Source of the DNA: Ianthella basta
Lineage: Eukaryota > Porifera > Demospongiae > Verongiida > Ianthellidae
Direction of reading: 5' to 3'
NCBI GenBank assembly: GCA_964019415.1
Contig: OZ025875.1
Location: 2,593,501 to 2,657,500, forward strand
Length of the DNA: 64,000 nucleotides
This document shows, one piece after another, positions 1 through 10,900 of this stretch (positions are counted from its first letter, which is position 1; each line of letters opens with the position of its first letter). A program made the translations under genes and the position numbers. The notes beneath the pieces are model-generated. The model saw nothing but the letters and a program-made list of their open reading frames with translations. It did not search any database and was not told the DNA's origin.

Positions 1-131
1 AACAAAATTCATTGACTGTTAAATTGTTACTTTAACGTTATTCATGGTCACATCATCAACTGTCACCACATTTCATCACCTGTCACTAACATTTATATAT
101 AAACTATAGGAGTGCTGTATTTTGTCATTCA

Positions 132-170
132 CTGATGAAGGTGGCTGAAAGCTGCCGAAACGTCTGGATA
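132..170 (+). repeat. Hammerhead-like motif, Penelope-type terminal remnant
   Basis: CTGATGA (132-138) is followed by a short stem (GGTGGC / GCTGCC, with G-U pairs) and CGAAACGTC. This is the order of conserved bases in the hammerhead ribozyme core (CUGAUGA, stem II, GAAA). Related motifs occur near 4690, 49867 and 60033. Penelope-like retroelements are known to carry such ribozymes in their terminal repeats. I could not define stems I and III, so activity is not claimed. Confidence 0.35.
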
Positions 171-1037
171 ACTTGTGAAATTTTGGCTAGTGCGAACGAA
201 CTTGGATGATGTCAGACTTACCTAGCCACTCAGGACTTTTCAAAAGATGTGTTGAGTGGTTCAATCAAAGTCGTCTCCCCTTTCTCTTCTTGACTATGTC
301 CGCGTCATTGGCAACCGACTACGATAAAAGAACTCTCCGACACTTGCGAGCCTTATTGCTGTACTCTTTCTCCGTCTGCTGTTGATCCTACATACGTCTT
401 ATGGAGGGCATCCGCGACGAGAACTGAAGGAAATCCGATTAGTTCGCAGCGACAAGCGCGTATTGTGGGGCAGATATAAATATCAATTATAGCTACAGAA
501 GTCAAATAGTAGATTTTGTCATTCCGCAGTAATTCTCTCAATAATACTATTTTCAGAACCTCGTTATGACTCATGAACTCAAGCAGGCCAAGAAGGTGAT
601 GAAGTAAAAGTGGCGTTTGTTCATTTCATTGCTTTTGGGGAGTGAAACTAGCTGGTATGCACCGAGTGTTAATGTATTAGTACCTGCATATACTAACAAT
701 CTTTCCCACACGACATGATTGTGGGATTGTAGGCTGGGAGCTGGTTACACCACAGTAATAAAACTATGTATAGTGTGACATCATGCGTGACCCCTTTGTA
801 TAGGCGGAAACAGCTGTGTACATACACGGAAGCAGCCACCTGTGAGCCAGTTCTAACTGACCATTATAATAAAGAGGTGGCTGCCTAAGGCAGTGACCAT
901 CTTAGACCTGTTCCACTACAATTATCTGTTATGGGCATGTGTATACACTGTATGTACCTTACACAAGGTCTGTGCAGGTGCTGTTAGCATTCGCAACTGC
1001 TTACTGAAGATTCCTTCTTACCTAGCACAATTAATTT

Positions 1038-1039
<2 letters not shown>

Positions 1040-1131
<92 letters not shown>
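1040..1131. repeat. AC microsatellite
   Basis: About 92 bases of uninterrupted AC dinucleotide. The homologous repeat copy has its own, differently sited AC tract at 37665-37733. Confidence 0.97.
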
Positions 1132-1136
<5 letters not shown>

Positions 1137-2027
1137 AGCACTCAATCATTACTAACTGGTCGACCGGTTACAACGACAGAGGAATCGCTTCAAAGGTAAT
1201 GTAAGCCAGTCTTGATATTCAAAATCAATTTAAGTTGCACATGACACATCAAGTGACATCAAAGTGATGCTAGTGATATGATATGTATGGTAAGGCCTAT
1301 AGTGTGAAGATACAAGAGGTACACATTTCCGTTTCCACCCCCGCGAGCGCATTCCTTAGGCTAGCTATATATAGCGTTTTGGCACATAGGGCCAGAATGA
1401 ATTCCCTATACCCTGCAGGCCCTTAACTGATTTGTATATGTGAAGGACATCATCTAAACAGTTTTATGTAAATGTTTGTATATATAGTGCTGCTTTGGGC
1501 CAGCCTGGGCCCTAGTGCTGTATGGCATGATGCACTCAAATATTGATTGATTGATTTATTGATTGATATATATATATAATGCCTTCCGTCGCGCAGTCTT
1601 ATTATGAACTCCAGTGCGCGTAGCGCATCCGCTGGCAGCTACTGAGCCGTAGTCTTTGCTTGTGAGTAAAGGCACTCTCTCTCGGATGTAGGATGGGTCT
1701 CCTACTTCTCATTCACATAATTGCAGGTGAGAAACAACGCTTTATTACCTTCACTGTCCAATGATCAATTGCACTGGCTTCGAATTCATGACAACAGATT
1801 TCACTCTTTCCCTTCCACAGGACTTCTCAGCTGTTTTCAAGTGGCAGTAGGTAAGCTTGAGGCACGCTGGCCACTTCACGTATCATAGAGTAGCTAACTT
1901 ACCAAATGTGGGACAGCCTCCTGGTTCTCAGCGACTACTCGGGCTGTCGACAAGACTGAATTGTAACTCGCGACGAGCCTACAATTGGCATACGTTAGCG
2001 GGACGGACTCTTGAGTCAAGCCCCTTA

Positions 2028-2617
2028 CAGCCCATTTACACTAGTAGAACAGTTCCGTAATCGGTTATGAGAACCGTTCTACGGATCAGTTCTCAACGGT
2101 TCGGCCCCCGTTTACACTCATTACATCGAAACAGATTCGAGTAATGCAGATGAAGAGTGGAAAAGGACTGTAGCAGTCTCCAACAGACGATTTTCATTGT
2201 GTAGGCGCCGAATTTCTGAATGAAAGGCGCAGTTATCGGTAATATTATTGCCGCCTGAGCGGCTCTCTCCCACACACTTCGATCGAAAGAAGCACCTTTG
2301 CGTCGCTCCAGACACCAGCCATTGCTTTTACCTGCTTAGAGCACCACACAGGTCGCTGCTGAAGAGTTGAATTACTGTAGCTTATCTGTGTTTTCCAACT
2401 ACCCAGTTACGCGCGAGACAAGTGGCGTGAACAGCCGCTTACGAACGGTAATTGTTTCACTTGCCAACGGAACGGTTCTAGACCGGATTAATTGGACCAC
2501 TTACCCAAGGCGATACCGTTCCACACGGAACGGTTCGCTTTATAACCGTCCCACGCCTGTCTACATTACAGTAAGAATCGTTCCAAAACAGTTTCACCGC
2601 GTAGTGTAAACGGGCTG
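2028..2617. mobile_element. Non-autonomous TIR element, 590 bp
   Basis: The element starts CAGCCCATTTACACTA and ends TAGTGTAAACGGGCTG, giving 16-bp terminal inverted repeats with one mismatch. The interior has several inverted GAACCGTTCT/AACGGTTC motifs and no transposase. The paralogous repeat at 38455-38470 is an empty site reading CTATAACTC, while the flanks here are TTA (2025-2027) and TGA (2618-2620). This is compatible with a 3-bp TWA target duplication as used by PIF/Harbinger elements, but the right flank is not a perfect match, so the family is inferred. Confidence 0.7.
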
Positions 2618-2731
2618 TGACTCTCACAGCAGTTAGAGCAATGCCTTCTCTAAGAAAGTTTCAACACAGACCACTAGATACCCACTGAGTGCGACACACC
2701 AATGAGCCGAGTGCCTTTAGACAATAAGGCT

Positions 2732-2770
2732 ATTAACCTTTGGTTAAACCTCATTTAACCAAAGGTTAAA
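2732..2770. repeat. Short inverted repeat
   Basis: ATTAACCTTTGGTTAAA and TTTAACCAAAGGTTAA form an almost perfect 16-bp hairpin with a 5-bp loop. The paralog at 38570-38600 keeps only the left arm, so it changes between copies. Confidence 0.8.
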
Positions 2771-3928
2771 CAAGGTTAATGTCCAGAACAACAAGCCCTC
2801 AAGCTCGTGCGCTTCCCCGGCTGTGGTGCTGCCAAGTTAGCGCAATTCCAGTGAGCTCAAGCAATAACGTTTTTGAATCCGATAGACCGTCGTCACATAA
2901 CTCACGGTCCTTAGCAACGGTTCATTCGCTTGGTAACAGCTACTGAAGCAACTCCCACCCACCTACCACTCACTCCCTTACATTTGTCAGTCTAGATAGC
3001 TATCACATACACGCCAAAACGGGTTGCAGAATGTGGTTTAATACGACATTTTCAAAGCACATTTGTATGGGAAATCCAAGTTATTTGGAGAGTAGGCTCT
3101 ACATAACTATCCTTTCGTCATGGTTGCTTGGCAACTACGTTTGTAGTTAATTGGAATATTTCAGTTGCTTGGTAACCCTTCTGAATTTGAATAGGCTTGG
3201 CGGCTAGGTGACCATGTTACATCAGGCTTTGATTGGTCTCATATATGGAACTGTAACACAATATCATTAAATGGGGTTGTTGAGTGATACTCACAACCCA
3301 CAGAACAATTATTGCTGCATAACCTGGCCTGTTCGCCAACTCATTGTAAAATTATGCACTTGGGTTAAAGGCATCCCTTCCTATAGAGCTTGGCTGGGAG
3401 ATGCAGCAAAGGTACAGTTGTAGTTAGCTGCACACACGTATGCATCAGCTGTTACCATATGTTCCCTATATGGGTTGGAGTGTAGAACATTAGTTTTGAC
3501 AGAATCTAATTCAGCGAATGTAGTGAGTGCAAAATCTAGTCTCACGCCAGACCCGAGTACCCGCCGAGTGAAGTCATACTGTGACCGCAATTAACCTTTG
3601 TTCGTCAATTCCCTTGGCTGCGGCTGAGGGCAGAATCACGTAAACAATAGCTAACTTGAAACACTCTTCTATACAACTATGTTTGGTCTATTGGCTACTA
3701 ACTGCACGCCAATATGTTTCACTGTACTATGTTTCTTTTCTAAGGCAGTGCGCTTGTGAGTGGCAGTGCGTATGTATTAATAATATGATTCAGGTGATTA
3801 ATTACTGTAAAAGACATCCTATGAATCCCATTATGCACACAAAACCCGCGGGTCGGAATTGTACAACATTGCATGGTGATAGTAGGTTGCAGTGCAGAGT
3901 GGTGGATAAAGGAGGATAGTAGCTATTA

Positions 3929-5600
3929 AGGTTTCTTTATGAGCCTTCTCACAGTGATGCAAAGGCCTACCACTCTGTGGAAGGGAGTGACAGTGCAGTG
4001 GAAGGGACATTTAATTTGGTGCTGCTAGGAGCTCTCCCCTTGGACTTTTGTTGATGCTGCTTTAGATGAGCATGTCTGGAGGAGTTATAGCTATCATGCT
4101 TGTGTCACAATGAGAGCACTGAAGTGGCTTTATAAATTTAGTTTTTGTCCCACATTCTGAGCATACCATAAGGGTAAGCTAAGTCATAGTTTGTGTTGCT
4201 GTATGATCTTGTCTATTGTTGTAGCAGATGTTCCATTGCATGCAGTCCACTGACACAGTAACTAAGATATCTACTAATGGAATTCTGCGACAAGAAGATC
4301 TGCCTTTCGTTTGTTACCATCACACGTATCCCATCTGCAGTAAACAGGATTCATATCCTTTGAGCAAGCCAAAGTTCTTTCTCTAAATTCTAGGCTGATG
4401 TCATACAGCCATTGGCGAATCTGATTGGCCAAGACAGGATCTTGTTCTGGACATGCAAGTCAGCGCATGCAATAATACCAGGCCCTTCCGCAAAGGGAGT
4501 CTGGTGTGCAGACTAGTACAAAATCACAAAAAATTGTACCCAAAACATTTCTTTTGTACAGGAAATTTTCTAAATAATTACTATAACTATATATAAAAAT
4601 GAAGTGAGGGCTTCTCAGCTGGCTCAGGCATCAGAAAGGGTTGGTTCTCCAATACCAGCTTCACAACAGGGTTGAAAACCTTGCCGACATTTCGACCAGA
4701 TGCTCTGGTCTTCTTCAGTGCGAAGATATGCTAGCGCGAGCACTGATCATATTTATAGCTTAGCATCTCATCATGCGCTGTCACCAGAAGCCACATCAAG
4801 GGGTGTCACCGGAAGTTGTGGGAATGCCTTCCTCAAGACGGCCATCCAACATCCAGGCAGCTCCAGCCCACCATCCCTGTTGAGGGAGGGGCGGTTCAGC
4901 CTGATGTGGATTGCCTCCTTGAGCATCAGTTCTTTGGGGGTCCTGAGATAAGCATATATATAGAAAGAAAACAATGAGGTTCAGAACAATTAAATGGATA
5001 ATAAATAAAATCAAAACATAGCCTTAAGCCTTATATCCATAAATTTGCTAAATTGCATTCTTGCAATTAATTACTAATCACGAGCACTCATTCAAATTCC
5101 GACAGTCTCTGGATGAGGTAAGTGGTTGCTGCCTCCCTTCCCCGTGGTCTGGGTCATCCGGTGACCCAGTTCTTTGAGGAGTGCCTTGGTGCATGGGCCA
5201 AACACTTTGGTTGTCTCCTCCGCGACCGTGGGGAAGAGGTGAGTGGTGGTGGCAGAGTAGGATGGAGCAATAATGTTCTGGCAGGTTTAAAAAATAATAC
5301 ACAAAAGCTGAATATCGCTATGATTTGAGTATTATCCTCAGACTTGGATAAGATCAGAAATGCTACTTGGGTGGGACTCCAGAGACATGCCTGCCTTGTC
5401 CTTCACTGAGCTCATCTCAAGGCGAACTGGTCAGGGTGTGCTCTGTTGGGAGGGTACTAGGAGAGTTAAAGACAGCTTCGTGTGTGTGAGCTGTTGAAAA
5501 TGCTGTAAGGTTTAACCACAATGCATCAAGCACAGAATATATTGTTGGTACATTTGCCCTCGCATGGGCTGTATACCATATTAATTTGGCTTTCCATATA
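3929..5600. repeat. Upstream block, first tandem copy
   Basis: The sequence starting 'AAGGTTTCTTTATGAGCC' at 3929 recurs at 5631, and 5065-5600 recurs at 6525-7180. So this block and 5631-7180 form a tandem duplication of about 1.7 kb. This first copy carries an additional insert at about 4590-4965. No protein-coding exon was recognised. Confidence 0.75.
4590..4974 (-). mobile_element. Penelope-like retroelement 3' fragment
   Basis: This insert is absent from the second tandem copy (compare 6410-6430). On the minus strand 4974-4771 reads a 67-residue ORF containing EAIHIRL followed by LNRDGGLELPGCW, which resembles the C-terminus that follows the GIY-YIG endonuclease in Penelope-like reverse transcriptases. 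Downstream on the same strand (about 4718-4690) is CTGAAGA - perfect 7-bp stem - CGAAATGTC, a hammerhead-like motif in the place expected for a Penelope terminal repeat. The fragment is dead: no reverse-transcriptase core is present. A related end sequence (TCAGCTGGCTCAGGCAT) also occurs at 53742. Confidence 0.55.
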
Positions 5601-5630
5601 CTTAAAACCACTTAACAACTTAAAATACTT

Positions 5631-7588
5631 AAAGGTTTCTTTATGAGCCTTCTCACAGTGATGCAAAGGCCTACCACTCTGTGGAAAGGAGTGACAGTGC
5701 AGTGGAAGGGACACTTAATTCGGTGCTGCTGGGAGCTCTCCCCTTGGACTTTTGTTGATGCTGCTTTAGATGAGCATGTCTGGAGTAGCTATAGCTATCA
5801 TGCTTGTGTCACATTGAGAGCACTGAAGTGGCTTTATAAATTTAGTTTTTGACCCACATTCTTAGCATACCATAAGGGTAAGTTAAGTCATAGTTTGCAT
5901 TGCTGTACAATCTTGTCTATTGTTGTAGCAGATGTCCCATTGCATGCAGTCCACTGACACAGTAACTAAGATATGTGCTAATGGAATTCTGCGACAAGAA
6001 GATCTGCCTTTCGTTTGTTGACAGAGGCACTGGCAAGAAGACTGTCCAGATTATCTTGTACAAAGCTCGATTGTTCTGCTGTACCTGGTCTATCTAGCCC
6101 TTGCCAATGACTGGAGGTGCTCGCACACGGTATCTAGCTTACCAACACATGTATCCAATCTGCAGTAAACAGGATTCATATCCTTTGAGCAAGCCAAAGC
6201 TCTGTCTCTAAATTTTAGGCTGATGTCATACAGCCATTGGTGAATCTGATTGGCCAAGACAGGATCTTGCCCTGGACATGCAAGTCAGCGCATGCAATAA
6301 TACCAGGCCCTTCCGCAAAGGGGGTCTGGTGTGCAGACTTGTACAAAATCGCTAAAAATTGTACCCAAAACATTTCTTTTCTACAGGAAATTTTCTAAAT
6401 AATTAATATAACTATATATAAAAAGAAAACAATGAGGTTCAGAACAATTAATTGGATAATAAATAAATTCAAAACATAGCATTAAGCCTTATATCCGTAA
6501 ATTTGCTAAAATGCATTCTTGCAATTAATTACTAATCACGAGCACTCATTCAAATTCATGACAAAATTCAGATCCAGTCAATCAGGCCAGACTCGAGCTG
6601 GCCTGTGGTTCCCATCACTGAGGCACATGCAATTGGCACGCTGCACCGCCACCGACAGTCTCTGGATGAGGTAAGTGGTTGCTGCCTCCCTTCCCTGTGG
6701 TCTGGGTCATCCGGTGACCCAGTTCTTTGAGGAGTGCCTTGGTGCATGGGCTAAACACTTCGGTTGTCTCCTCCGCGACTGTTGGGAAAAGGTAAGTGGT
6801 GGTGGCAGAGTAGGATGGAGCAAAAGTGTCCTGGCAGGTTTAAATAATAATACACAAAAGCTGAATATCACTATGATTTGAGTATTCTCATCAGACTTGG
6901 ATAAGATCAGAAATGCTACTTGGGTGGGACTCCAGAGGCATGCCTGTCTTGTCCTTCACTGAGCTCATCTCAAGGCGGAATGGTCAGGGTGTGCCCCTGT
7001 TTGGAGGGTACTAGGAGAGTTAATGACTCAGATCCATGACTGCTCTGTGTGCGTGAGCTGTTGAAAATGCTGTAAGTTTTAACCACAATGCATCAAGCAC
7101 AGAATTTATTGTTGGTACATTTGCCCGTGCATGGGCTGTATACGATATTAATTTGGGTTTCCACATACTTAAACCCTCCAAAACTATCTAAATGCAAATT
7201 GTTTTCAGAAATTAATTGTCAATTCGAAATGCTCATGCAGTATGTGATGGAGTGCTTCAATATTTCAATAATGCTATTTGCCTTGATAAATGTAGCACTA
7301 CACTTTGTATAATACACATCACTAATTCTTAACTGGAAGGTGCCATATAATTAAGTTGTGCAAGTCATAATGTATGCACTAGTTTGTGCAATTAAATGCA
7401 TACAGGAAGTGCTTAGCATTTCCACTAGAAAGAAGACTTTCAGTGATTAAATTTCAACAGGAAGTTACATTAAATATATTATTAGCTTCCCCCTTTGTGT
7501 ATGTACCTAGGTTAGCATGCAAAATATGCAATAACTGTTGTATAGCTTGTTTAAAGTGCCTGTCATGTCTGTATCTCTCTCCATTCAG
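5631..7588. repeat. Upstream block of copy 1, also upstream of copy 3
   Basis: From about 5870 this region aligns closely with 40221-41951, the sequence immediately before the first core exon of copy 3. The duplication unit that made these receptors therefore included about 1.7 kb of 5' flank or intron. I found no signal-peptide exon in it. It is either intron, or it contains a promoter I cannot identify by eye. Confidence 0.7.
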
Positions 7589-7906
7589 CTACTTCTGAAT
7601 TAGTACCCTTTAACCGGATCCTGCTTCCAGAAAGTGTCCTCAATGACAGCATCACATTTACCCTTCAGAACCGCAGTACTGGCGTCAACTACTTTGAGCT
7701 GCAGCAGTCAGCTCCTAGTTCGAAAAACATAAGGTGTTTCAAAGGACACAAACAGAATATGGATACTATGAATCCTATCGTGTTGGACAACTTAGTGCCT
7801 GGTACCCAGTACATTTTCTCATTGAGAAATTGCACGAACAAAAGTAATCAGACTTGTTCCGGCTGTGAACCATACAGTGATCAGCTCACCTTGTACACTG
7901 CTGATG
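7589..7906 (+). CDS. Copy 1 exon: FN3-like module
   Basis: Acceptor CATTCAG, donor GATG|GTGAG, phase 1-1. The residues [10 protein letters not shown] through LTLYTADG have the strand pattern of an FN3 domain, including '[15 protein letters not shown]', the typical F/G-strand region. Four extra cysteines in the second half are unusual for FN3. The ortholog-like exon in copy 3 is 41952-42260. Confidence 0.7.
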
Positions 7907-10900
7907 GTGAGGAGTTTATTACTATCATAAAGGCTAATGCTGGAATGAAAAGAATGAACAAAATTGCTTTCAGCTTCTTCTTCTTTCACTATCACTTCAG
8001 TACCCTTGATGCCTCAGAATGTCAGTGCCATCAGCACTGGTTCTACCACTGTGTCAGTGACCTGGAAGGAGCCTGCTGTATTTTACCGTGAGCACCTTAT
8101 GCCACTGTTAATTGCATGCATTAGTAATCCTGAGTGAAATACACTAATGCAATGATATGCAGAACATTCTCAGTTTGTGACCAAAATTTCTTCCAACAGA
8201 ATGTATCAGTGATTCCAGTGGCTAATCTCACTTTACCACAGCCTAAATGCTGTATGTAGTTGTCTGGAGCAAATTTGGCTGATGTTAAGTGCATAGTTAG
8301 ATAGCTAGGATGTGCAGGCAGCTAGGGATGGTAGTCAATAGAAATGTTGGGTTTGCTAATACCTTGAAGTTACTAATTTTAACAGGTATATACAATTTTT
8401 TAGTTTGAATAATCCAAGATTTGATTGTTTCTCCTGAATTATAGCAAAGTTTTATTACAATAAATTTTGTGTGAAATGTTGAGTGACTTTACACTGCTTG
8501 CTAAATTGCTCAAATTATGTTAAGGAAGGTTTCTGTGTGTATTACAATTAGCGAATTTGAAAGACTAACTTTACTAGACAAAATGTATGCAAATCCAGTC
8601 GAGTAAATATATGAACCCAACAATAATAAATGACATCAAGGTGATTGGCCAACAGCCACAACAGTTATATGGCTACTTGTAGCAGGAAAGAAAGGATCTG
8701 TACGTGGCAGTTCAGTATAGGTGCGTCTAATAACCATGACACAATGCAAAGTAATGTGAAGGCTTTGGGGTACAAAACCAGACTGTCTCAGAGCCAGACA
8801 CAGACAGCTGGGACAGAGGAGACAAGGATAGCCTGGTTGGTGAAGACACAGACAGACAGGTTGGTGGCAGATCAGTCAATAAGTACGCAGACAAGAAAGT
8901 ATTGGACACAGATGCGTTAAGCTGGATTTTACCCAGGAATTTACAGTATGGACATTTTGTAGCAATTATGGCATTGCTCGCTAAATTTACTAAAATGAAT
9001 ACCCATAGATACCTGTTAAAATTGGTCACCTTGCAGACACATAGCTTCACCATCCCTCCTTGCCTGTACTATGCTCTGACAATTTTGCACCAGACGGTTA
9101 CATTGTGTATGACATGTATGTAGCTAAAATTTGAGTTTACTCAATAGCATCACCACCATTTCTGGTTGGAATAGAGTAAATAATATTATTTTGCACTGTT
9201 TGTTAGCTGATAGTGTCTCCTATAGCTCAGAACAACAGCCTGACCACTTATGAGGTGCAGTACCGAGGAGTAACCACTCCTAATAATGTGAGTGGAGCTT
9301 TCTTTGAAGCAGTCACTGAACCTGCTGGGATGATGTTGTCCTATGACATTCTTGGTCTAATGGCCTACTCTACCTACAATGTGTCTGTGAGAGCAACAAA
9401 CCTGTATGGAGTGGGAAACTTTAGTGAGGAAGTGACTGTGCGGACAGAGGAGGGAGCTCGAGGTTGGTTACAAGCTTTTTATTGTAGAAGTAATGTCTAG
9501 TCCTGCCTCAAACATGCAATAATAAAATGATTATAGTATGAAATGCTATAGAGTCACTAACAAGGGGGGTTCATGGCAGTCTGTCACAGTTGTGTTGTGG
9601 GTGCTTTTCACAAGAATGAGGCATTCAGTCTTTCTTCATGTGTTTATGCAGCTGTACTAACAGTGCAAGGTGTGTTTGGGTTGGGATTTGGTGATTGGAT
9701 TTGTGTTGCATTTTGGTAGTACGTAGATGCACTGTGTTCAACATGTTCAACATGTTCAACAGGGGCAGGAAGCTCGTGTCCCTTTGTGTCAAATGCATAC
9801 TTATTTAATGTGGATTACTGCAGCATGTTTCTTCTTGATATTGATTCATCTTTCTTTGCAGTTTCCCCCACTATTGTCTTCTCCCCTTCTGCTGTCCGTG
9901 ATGTTGTGAGGGGAGAAGACAATGTCGAGCTAATGCTGATCCACCACCAATGATTCAGTGGCTCAGAGGAGACCAGATGCTTAATAATGAAGACCAGTTA
10001 GGAAATGTATCAATATCACAAAGTTTCAAAGGCTCTGATCGCAACAGTCAGCTCACTGTGACAGAAGTCACATCTGATGATACAAGGGTATATTCCTGCA
10101 TGGCAGTCAACAGGCTGGGAAAGGATTCCAAGTCATTTCTAGTCAATGTTGTGGGTGAGTCAGATCCAATCCATTACAAGTTGGTATTCAGCAGCAATGC
10201 TATCCTCCCAGTGCTGTAATCATTCTGATCCACATCCATTCTCTGTTTGCAGTGAGGCCCAACATAACTGGTATTATGAGTAGTGTGAATGGTTCAGAGG
10301 AAGAAGCACTGTATCATGAAGGGACGTTGACATTGGAAGAGTTCACTCCCCAACTTGTGCTGACATGTAAAGCTTATGGCACTCCTCCACCTGAAATTGC
10401 CTGGCTAAATAATGGCGTTGCTCTGCAAAACATTCCAGGTAGAAGGATCATCACAGTTGAAGATGGAGGATCACTTTGTGAACTGGGTAACATCACCCGG
10501 TCCACTCTCAGCCTCTCAGAGGTGCAGCTATCTGATGCAGGAGAGTACACTTGTAGAGCAATCAGTGGCAATGTCTCCCCCATCCCTGGTACCACAGCAT
10601 GGACATTCAAATTCGGAGTCAATGGTGAGTATTTAACCTTGGTGATCAAATGTGCTTCATTTTGAAGCATGCTGTACTTTTTGTGGTTCCTTCCTTATAA
10701 TCCCACTGTGCTTATATTACCATTTGTGTTGTATTTCTTTCAGAAACAAATGAATGTGACCCCAACCCCTGTATGAACAATGGCAAGTGTATAGATGGAG
10801 TACAAAACTACACATGCAATTGCACATCCCTCCTTGAGGATGGTGTTAGGAATTTCTACACAGGAAGGAACTGTGCTCAAAGTGAGGGAGGATGGGTTAT

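Larger units (their letters stand above)
250..3780. repeat. Dispersed repeat, copy a
   Basis: This stretch aligns by eye with 36836-39570, and in parts with 30467-31038, 32990-33560 and 63890-64000. Shared landmarks are the 'AACTAGCTGGTATGCACCGAG' region, the 'GCTGGCAGCTACTGAGCC' region and an imperfect hairpin near 3273-3299 (GGGTTGTTGAGT / ACTCACAACCC). I see no convincing coding sequence: the short ORFs in it are not conserved between copies. It contains a microsatellite and a separate TIR element (2028-2617) that is missing from the other copies. Confidence 0.7.

Noticed and set aside
2367..2609. 80-codon plus-strand ORF
   Set aside because: Lies inside the 2028-2617 TIR element and is built from its internal palindromes; not conserved.
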